A stretch of 7,909 bases of DNA from an uncultured Planctomycetaceae bacterium. GTDB taxonomy: Bacteria; Planctomycetota; Planctomycetia; Pirellulales; Pirellulaceae. Positions 1 to 5,700 of this stretch are shown here, piece by piece. Position 1 is the stretch's first letter; every line of letters starts with the position of its first letter. The stretch is taken from NCBI GenBank assembly GCA_937967755.1, contig CALBTA010000496.1, forward strand, positions 1-7,909. Reading direction: 5' to 3'. The position numbers were made by a program, and so were the translations under genes. Under the pieces are notes generated by a model. That model saw only the letters and a program-made list of their open reading frames with translations. It made no database searches and was not told the origin of the DNA.

Positions 1-149
1 AAATGTGCCATTTTGGTGCATGTGGAGCGGAGCCTGAATTGCATGTGATGCTGTAACCTGTTGGAGGTCAATAACTTGCAAGAATCGAGACCGGCCGAGT
101 CACTTCGCAAATGCACCACGGGCCGCGAAAACCCGGTGCAAGGTTTCCT

Positions 150-169
150 AGGTAGCCTTGCCGCTACCT
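150..169. repeat. Small perfect hairpin, 7-bp stem
   Basis: AGGTAGC at 150-156 is the exact reverse complement of GCTACCT at 163-169, with a 6-base loop. There is no T-run on either side, so it is a weak candidate terminator. It could be part of a gene end lying to the left of the window or a minor palindromic repeat. Confidence 0.4.
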
Positions 170-249
170 TGTCTCGACCTAGTGCGTGAATGGCGCTGAT
201 GATTGGATAACGGGCGCAAGGCACAGGCTGGCAAGTGCGTGCCCATGTA

Positions 250-363
250 GTTTTTGCAACAGGTGTGTTGCACCGATTCGCGAGGTTTTGCAACAAAAAA
301 GGAGGCCCAAATGTCAACCTTCTGTTGCAAAACCTCGCGGGTTTCGCAACAGGCGCGTTGCAG
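250..363. repeat. Palindromic repeat cluster built on GTTTTGCAACA
   Basis: A 17-bp perfect inverted repeat, CGCGAGGTTTTGCAACA (279-295) against its complement at 323-339, encloses a 27-base loop. On each side lies a smaller hairpin: TGCAAC/GTTGCA at 255-272 and GCAAC/GTTGC at 346-361. These flanking segments (251-272 and 341-362) agree at 18 of 22 positions by hand count. The core GTTTYGCAACA therefore occurs three times forward (250, 285, 341) and once inverted (323-333). The nearly symmetric hairpin-arm-loop-arm-hairpin plan resembles a REP/BIME or a small non-autonomous palindromic element. No coding capacity is seen in it. Confidence 0.75.
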
Positions 364-473
364 AACAATTAGAGAAAATTAAGTGTCGGGTATCGAGGCA
401 TCCCCTAAGCCGCGAGCGAAGTTCGACGATGGAGTATTCGGTGGAATCGCATTCAATGCTTCAACAGCCTCGA

Positions 474-1853
474 TCAACCGGTCAGCCGCGATAGCATAAG
501 AGTCGCGATTCCGAGGACGAAGAAGAAACCGCACATGTCGGTGACGGTTGTTAACAGTGGGCCCGATGCGATGGCGGGGTCGACGCCGAAGCGTTTGAGC
601 AGCAGCGGTACCATCCCGCCGATGGAGACCGCGACCATCGTGTTCAACGCCAGGGCAGCGCCGACCACCAGGCCCAAGTAGGGGTTACCTTGCCATAGCC
701 AGGCGGCCACTCCGATTAACAGGCCGAGCACAATCCCGTTGACCATGCCGACGGAGATTTCCTTAATCCAAACGTACAGAATTTCGCCAGGGCGAATCAG
801 GCCGAGTGAGAGTTCGCGCATGCTGACGGCGACCGCCTGATTGCCTGAACAGCCGCTCATGTCGGAGATGATCGGCAGAAACACAGCCAATGCGATGACT
901 GCCGAGAGCGTGTCTTGAAACAACGCAATAACGCTGGCGGCAATGATGTTGAGGATGATGTTCACGCTGAGCCATGAAAGCCGCCGCGAAGCACGGCGGC
1001 GCAGCGGCATGGTGCGCAGCTCTTCACCGCCGACGATACCTTGCGTCTTCAAGAAATCGCTGTCTTGCCGGGCGGCCCATGCTTCATCGACCGCAGCTTT
1101 CTGAACGACACCAACCAGCCGCCCGTCGTCGTCGGCAACAGGCACACCCAGGTAGTGATGCCGGTCGAAGAAATCGGCCAGGTCGTCCAGCGGTGTTTGA
1201 TCGGCGACGAACACAGGCTCGCGGATCATGAGTTCGGCGATCGGCCGAGTGTTGCCCGCGAGCAGCAAGTCGCGCAGCCGGAGCACGCCGGTCAGGCGGC
1301 CGGCTTTGTCGCAGACGTAGGCGTACTGCACGTCGTAGTCGCGGTACTCGTCAGCCCGCTGGCGCATATCGTCGACCACGTCGCCCACCGCCGCGTCTTC
1401 ACGGTACTTCAGAAACTCAGTGACCATCAGGCCACCGGCAACTTCGTCGTCATACTGGCTGAGCGCTCGGGCGTCGGCTGCCTCGGCCGGGTCCATTTGC
1501 TCCAGAATCGCTTCCGCCCCGGCCTGATCGAGGTCGGCGATCAGGTCGGCCTGTTCGCAACTCGGCAACTCGTTCAGAATGGCCGCGGCCGACTCGGGCT
1601 GGAGGACTTCGATTAGCTCGACCGCCTGCGCGTCGGAAAGCTGCTCGACAAGGTCGGCCGCTTCCTCCGGAGGCAGCGCCGTCAAGACTTGCGATTGCTG
1701 CTCGCCGGTCAGCCGCGACAAGGCCAGCGCGACGTCGCCGTCAGGCAAATGGTCGAGAAACTCGGTCAACTGCTGCTGAGAGCCGTCGTCGGCAATGCGA
1801 GGCAAATCGCGCCAGGCTTCGGAAGTTTCGGGTTCCATCGGTGCAAGTGGCAT
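474..1853 (-). CDS. mgtE: MgtE-family magnesium transporter
   Basis: This is a predicted inner-membrane Mg2+ channel/transporter of 459 residues, close to the usual MgtE length of about 450. In order it has an acidic helical N-domain of repeated short helices (about residues 20-135), two CBS domains (about 140-265) and five hydrophobic helices to the C-terminus (about 290-459). In the family, the N-domain and CBS pair bind Mg2+ in the cytoplasm and close the pore when Mg2+ is plentiful. Family marks include PIISDMSGCSGNQAVAVSMR in the membrane part and GVDPAIASGPLLTTVTD near the end, whose last Asp matches the conserved pore acid. The start ATG (1851-1853) has no clear Shine-Dalgarno; an internal ATG at 1836-1838 (MEPETSEAW) is an alternative. 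The gene is transcribed away from yajC. I saw no recognisable Mg2+ riboswitch upstream, but could not fold the leader. The family call is firm; the exact start is not. Confidence 0.95.
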   Translation of the reverse strand: MPLAPMEPETSEAWRDLPRIADDGSQQQLTEFLDHLPDGDVALALSRLTGEQQSQVLTALPPEEAADLVEQLSDAQAVELIEVLQPESAAAILNELPSCEQADLIADLDQAGAEAILEQMDPAEAADARALSQYDDEVAGGLMVTEFLKYREDAAVGDVVDDMRQRADEYRDYDVQYAYVCDKAGRLTGVLRLRDLLLAGNTRPIAELMIREPVFVADQTPLDDLADFFDRHHYLGVPVADDDGRLVGVVQKAAVDEAWAARQDSDFLKTQGIVGGEELRTMPLRRRASRRLSWLSVNIILNIIAASVIALFQDTLSAVIALAVFLPIISDMSGCSGNQAVAVSMRELSLGLIRPGEILYVWIKEISVGMVNGIVLGLLIGVAAWLWQGNPYLGLVVGAALALNTMVAVSIGGMVPLLLKRFGVDPAIASGPLLTTVTDMCGFFFVLGIATLMLSRLTG

Positions 1854-2089
1854 TGGAAATACGGTGAGTCGTTCGGAGAGTTCAGGCGGTCAATCACCCA
1901 GATGGGGCGAATATGTCACAGAGCGCGCCAGAAAAAATACGCAACCTAGGAAATTTGCGGAATGCCAATTTGGCGAAGCTGCCTGTGCTGTCGCTTGCCC
2001 TTGTTCGTTTGCTGGCAAGGCTTTAAGATGATCGGCTACCTATTTTTCAGGAGGTAGGCCCGATGGCAGCGCGCCTCGGGCTGATTGCA

Positions 2090-2153
2090 TTTTTGGGGAC
2101 CCATTCCCGCCGGTGCAAGGGCTGGCACGGGCGTGGGATTTAACACCCAAAAA
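2090..2153. repeat. Inverted repeat upstream of yajC
   Basis: TTTTTGGG (2090-2097) is the reverse complement of CCCAAAAA (2146-2153), with 48 GC-rich bases between them that could form further partial pairing. If transcribed rightward, the left arm lies too far inside for a normal terminator. If transcribed leftward, the outer arm gives CCC followed by no T-run outside. It may be a structured leader or a short palindromic repeat; no function is shown. Confidence 0.35.
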
Positions 2154-2154
2154 A

Positions 2155-2185
2155 TAGACAAATACCGCAATTGCTCGCCTATATT
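2155..2185 (+). promoter_or_regulatory. Possible promoter for yajC-secDF
   Basis: TAGACA (2155-2160) resembles a -35 box and TATATT (2180-2185) a -10 box. The 19-base spacer is longer than the ideal 17. Transcription would begin near 2192, giving a leader of about 80 bases that includes the palindrome at 2218-2229. This rests only on similarity to the general sigma-70 consensus; planctomycete promoters are poorly defined, so it is a guess. Confidence 0.22.
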
Positions 2186-2213
2186 CGACGCCTCTGGTGC
2201 GAACAATCTTCAT

Positions 2214-2233
2214 CCACCCCAACGTTGGGTGGG
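2214..2233. promoter_or_regulatory. Palindrome in the yajC leader
   Basis: CCCAACGTTGGG (2218-2229) is a perfect 12-base palindrome. Allowing one bulged C the pairing extends outward through CCA/TGG to cover 2214-2233. It sits about 40 bases before the yajC start, so it could be an operator dyad or a member of a short interspersed palindrome family. As a hairpin it would have almost no loop, which favours a protein site or a repeat over an RNA structure. Confidence 0.35.
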
Positions 2234-2270
2234 CTGCACGGTTGCCGGCACTGATCTCGTTTGATCGTCC

Positions 2271-2678
2271 ATGTCATCGATTCTCACCGACCTCACTCAA
2301 ATCATGCTGCTGGCCCAAGGCGATGGGGGTGGCGGCGCGGCGGATGGGGCAGCGGGCGATGGCGGCGGGGGCGGCGGAGGGCTGTTCGACCCGTATTTCT
2401 TTCTGGTCATCATGGCCGTGATGGTGCTGTTCTACTTCATGGTCGCCCGGCCGCAGCGCCAGAAGCAGAAAGATGTGCAGTCGATGCTCGACAACTTGAA
2501 AGAGAACGACGAAGTGGTGACCGTGGGCGGAATCGTCGGCACGGTCGTCAGCTTTTCCAAGCAGGGCAAAGAGCTGGTGCTGCGGACGGATGAAAAATCA
2601 AGCGGGCGGCTGTGGGCAGTGCGGACGCACAGCGGGCGGCGGCGGTCGGTGGAAGAAGAGGCCGAAACCGAAGCCTAG
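2271..2678 (+). CDS. yajC: YajC, Sec translocase accessory subunit
   Basis: A predicted 135-residue single-pass membrane protein that associates with SecD-SecF and SecYEG. Residues 41-58 (PYFFLVIMAVMVLFYFMV) form the membrane helix. They are followed by the family hallmark ARPQRQKQKD (59-68) and the conserved cytoplasmic motif NDEVVTVGGIVGTVV (79-93). The N-terminus before the helix is unusually long and made largely of Gly, Ala and Asp (residues 17-37). The tail after DEKSS (107-111) is Arg-rich then acidic and fits the usual family tail poorly, yet the frame stays open. The start ATG at 2271 lacks a clear Shine-Dalgarno; ATG 2304 (MLLAQGDG) is an alternative. It is followed after 118 bases by secDF on the same strand, the classic yajC-secD-secF order, so co-transcription is likely although a REP-like hairpin lies between. 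Confidence 0.93.
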   Translation: MSSILTDLTQIMLLAQGDGGGGAADGAAGDGGGGGGGLFDPYFFLVIMAVMVLFYFMVARPQRQKQKDVQSMLDNLKENDEVVTVGGIVGTVVSFSKQGKELVLRTDEKSSGRLWAVRTHSGRRRSVEEEAETEA

Positions 2679-2705
2679 GACCTAAAAAAGAGTTGGCGCG
2701 AGGGT

Positions 2706-2741
2706 CCCCTCTCCCTCGGGGAGAGGGCTAAGGGTGAGGGC
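2706..2741 (-). repeat. REP-like palindrome, copy 1 (yajC-secDF gap)
   Basis: It contains the perfect hairpin CCCTCTCCC-TCG-GGGAGAGGG (2707-2727), followed by the tail CTAAGGGTGAGGGC. Read on the minus strand it starts GCCCTCACCC and runs into the CCCTCTCCC hairpin, a form I recognise as a widespread interspersed palindromic repeat in GC-rich bacteria. It begins 27 bases after the yajC stop. With no T-run it is at best a weak terminator, though it may stabilise the yajC mRNA 3' end. Confidence 0.75.
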
Positions 2742-2783
2742 TTTTGGTCGTCACCAGCAGAATATCGTTGAGCGAAAGTCATT

Positions 2784-2799
2784 GGAGCAAATAACGATG
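2784..2799 (+). promoter_or_regulatory. Ribosome binding site deciding the secDF start
   Basis: GGAG at 2784-2787 lies nine bases before ATG 2797, a good Shine-Dalgarno placement. This favours ATG 2797 over the longer in-frame GTG at 2734, which falls inside the REP-like repeat and would add 21 residues of no signal-peptide character. The site sits in the spacer between the two inverted REP-like copies. Confidence 0.7.
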
Positions 2800-5700
2800 T
2801 CGTCGAAGTTCACAAAACTGATTGCCCTCACCCTGCCCTCTCCCACAAGGAGAGGGTTCACCGGCCTGATGGCCCTGGCCGTATTCGCCCTCGCTCTGTC
2901 GGGTTGCAACTCAGGTGTTGAGAATTTCAGCAAGCTCGATTCCCAGCGCGAAGAAGACAAGGCCCACGCCGGGGTGTTGGTTCCGGAAGAGTTGGACGTC
3001 AACGGCGACGGCTTCATCACGCCCGAAGAATTGCAAGGGGCGAACACCTACACGCGCAGCGTGGAGAAGTTCCTGGCCGACGGCGACAGCATGGAGGACC
3101 GCGAGCTGAACAAGGAAGAGTTCGCCAAAGCGCTGTTGGGCGAGCGGATGCCCGCCTGGCAATTGGGGCTAATCGCCCTGGCTGTGGTGATCATTCCAGT
3201 GCCAATTGGCTTCCAGCTTGCCAAGTCGCTGCGAATGCCCGACCACGGCTGGAAGATGGCGCTCGTGCTGCTCTCACTTTCCGCCGGTGGAGCGATCGCC
3301 TATTTCGGCTGGCCGCCCAAGCAAGGTATCGACCTCAGCGGCGGTATCATTCTGATTTACGAGATTGACGAAGAAGCGACCAAGCTGCAATTGGGCACCG
3401 ACATCAGCGCTGAGGATAGCGGGCTTGATTCCGACCAACTGGCTGCGCAGTTGCGCCGCCGCATCAACCCTGGCGGCGTCAGCGAAATCGTCGTCCGCCC
3501 CTACGGCCCGCGCCAGGTGGAGATCATCATTCCCAATGTGGAAGAGGCCGAGATCGACTTTATCAGGGACAAGATTTCTAAGACCGGTCAGTTGGAATTC
3601 TTGATCGTTGCCAATACTCAATTTCATCTGCCGCTGCGCACCGAAGCGACAGAAAAGGTAAATTCGCCCCTACCAGCAATTAAGCGGAACGGCCAAACGG
3701 TAGCCCGCTGGGTTCCAGTCGGAGTCTCCCAGCCGACCCGAACACAACGCCCAAACTACCGTGGGATTGGTCTGAATGACTTGCTTCGGGCGCGTCGCGG
3801 AACGAGTAGAGAATTCGAAATCGTCGACAACAGCGCCGCCGTACCGCTGCTCGGCAACGACGAAAACAACCCTCAGTACAAACAGGCGTTCGACCAGCTT
3901 GGCTACCGCGATCTGCAAGTGTTGTTGGCGGTTGATGAAAAGGAAAGTCTCAATGTGAAGGGCCAGCACCTGCGCACGGCGCAGGTCAGTTCCGATGAAG
4001 TGGGGCGCCCGGCGGTTCGGTTCTTCATGACCAGTCCAGGTTCCAAGCTTTTGGGCCGGCTGACTTCGAAGCACCAGCCCGACGCCAATTCCGACTTCCG
4101 CCACCGGATGGCGATTGTGATGGATAACGAGGTGATCTCGGCACCGTCGCTCAATGCCTACATCGACGAGAGCGGCATTATCACGGGTGATTTTACGATG
4201 GAAGAAGTGACTGAACTGGTCGGTGTTCTGAACGCTGGCCGGTTGCCGGCGGTGATGCGGAAAGATCCGATCAGCGAAAACAGGGTCAGTTCACTGTTGG
4301 GTGCCGACACGATTCGCAGTGGCGCGTTCGCGATTTCGCTCTCGCTGGTCGCCGTGTTGATCTTTATGGTCATTTACTACCGCTTCGCCGGTATCGTTGC
4401 CTGCTTGGCGTTGCTGGCGAACCTTCTGTTGATTCTGGCGTTGATGATCCTCGTCAAGGCCACGTTCACCCTGCCAGGCATCGCCGGGTTGGTGCTGACC
4501 GTGGGTATGTCGGTCGATGCCAACGTGCTGATCTTTGAGCGCATTCGGGAAGAGCTTTCCCGTGGCGCGGCGCTGCGGATGGCGATCCGCAACGGTTTCC
4601 AGCGGGCGACAACGACCATCGTCGATGCGAACCTGACCACGCTGATCACGGCGATCGTGCTGTATGTGATCGGCACCGATCAGATTCGCGGCTTCGCGGT
4701 CACGTTGATCCTGGGCATCTTGATGAGTATGTACACGGCCATCTTCTGCAGCCGCGTGGTGTTTGACGTGGCCGAGCGGAAGCGCTGGATCTCGAAGTTG
4801 GGCATGATGCAAATCGTGGGTAACACCGGGATCGACTTTATCGGCCGCCGCCGCATCGCCGCGATCGCGTCGATCGTGCTGATCAGCATCGGGCTGGCCG
4901 CCGTGATTGCGCGTGGGAAGAACCTGCTCGACATCGACTTCAACGGTGGCACCAGTGTGCAGATGCTTTTGAAATCGCCGATGTCGATTGCCGATGTACG
5001 TTCGAAAGTTGAAGACGGGCGGCTGGGCGATGTGAGCGTGGTAGGCGTTCCGATGGACGCCAACGGGGCGGGCGAAGTTGCCAACACCGGCGAGTACCTC
5101 AGCTTCATCGTCAACAGTTCGATCACCGGGGAAGAACCGCCCGAAGAGGGCGACCCGGTCAAGCACGAGTTGCCCGGCGAAGACGAAGCCCGCGAATTCA
5201 CGGTGGCCAGTGTAAACGCGGAGAAGGAGACGGCCGACCTGAAGGGCTCCGACGGAAACGTCATCACAGGCGTCAAGTGGGATGCTATTCAGCGGGTGGG
5301 CGTGGATGTGGTCGAACAGCGGATTCGGGAACTATTCCCCACAGAACTTCAGTTGCAATCGATGGAAGTCTCGGATTTGGCAGCGGTCAATCCCGAAGAC
5401 GACCCCCCGGCCGATCCACCGGAGACGGGTGGCAGTGATGAACCCAACAATGATGGTAGCGATGCCAACGGAGCGGACGCCGACGGTAGCCAGCCAGAGG
5501 CCGACCCATCGGACATTGACGTTGGTGATTCCAGCGAGCCGGCCGGCGATGGTTCCGCCGACGATGCGACGACACCTGAAGCTGATGGTACGGCAACCGA
5601 TGGAACTGCGCCCGACGGTACCGCGACCGATGGTGATTCAACTGATAGCTCGGATACGAACGGCGCGGATGATCCTGACCCAACACCGGATCCTTCCGAG

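Larger units (their letters stand above)
1..473. other. Non-coding stretch downstream of mgtE
   Basis: No convincing gene is visible in either strand. The longest open frame (186-494, plus) has no family-like sequence, runs straight through a strong palindrome and overlaps the 3' end of mgtE, so I treat it as chance. The stretch contains a 7-bp hairpin (150-169) and a palindromic repeat cluster (250-363), listed separately. I see no obvious intrinsic terminator for mgtE: the strongest hairpin lies about 135 bases past its stop codon and lacks a T-run. Confidence 0.6.
1854..2270. other. Divergent intergenic region between mgtE and yajC
   Basis: This 417-base gap must hold the promoters of two divergent units, mgtE (minus) and yajC-secDF (plus). 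No protein-like frame is convincing. It is rich in small dyads: GCCAA-T-TTGGC (1964-1974), CTTGCC/GGCAAG (1994-2019), CTACCT/AGGTAG (2036-2057), TTTTTGGG/CCCAAAAA (2090-2153) and the palindrome CCCAACGTTGGG (2218-2229). The two strongest and a possible promoter are listed separately. No tRNA or other known RNA gene was recognised. Confidence 0.6.

Noticed and set aside
14..118. TGGTGCAT (14-21) and ATGCACCA (111-118) as an element end pair
   Set aside because: Eight bases separated by 89 with no further pairing is within reach of chance.
250..363. Short CRISPR-like array from repeated GTTTTGCAACA
   Set aside because: The repeats are only 11 bases, in mixed orientation and with irregular spacing; no cas gene is nearby.
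186..494. Open frame of 102 codons on the plus strand
   Set aside because: It reads through a strong palindrome cluster, overlaps the mgtE 3' end and has no family-like features.
2040..2222. Minus-strand 60-codon open frame upstream of yajC
   Set aside because: It has no recognisable domain, no good ribosome binding site, and overlaps the dyads of the yajC leader.
2598..2660. Frameshift in the yajC tail
   Set aside because: Neither alternative frame gives a better family match by eye, and the reading frame stays open to a normal acidic end.
2734..2796. Upstream GTG start extending SecDF by 21 residues
   Set aside because: The GTG lies within REP-like copy 1. ATG 2797 has a well-placed GGAG and yields a sensible signal peptide.
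2869..2871. Internal ATG as secDF start, giving MALAVFALALSGC
   Set aside because: It would lack basic residues before the hydrophobic core, and the only Shine-Dalgarno-like bases are in the repeat arm about 15 bases away. ATG 2797 is better, though this is not fully excluded.
4291..5166. Minus-strand open frame of 291 codons inside secDF
   Set aside because: It is a high-GC shadow antisense to the clearly conserved SecD and SecF sequence, with low-complexity His/Arg/Gln composition.
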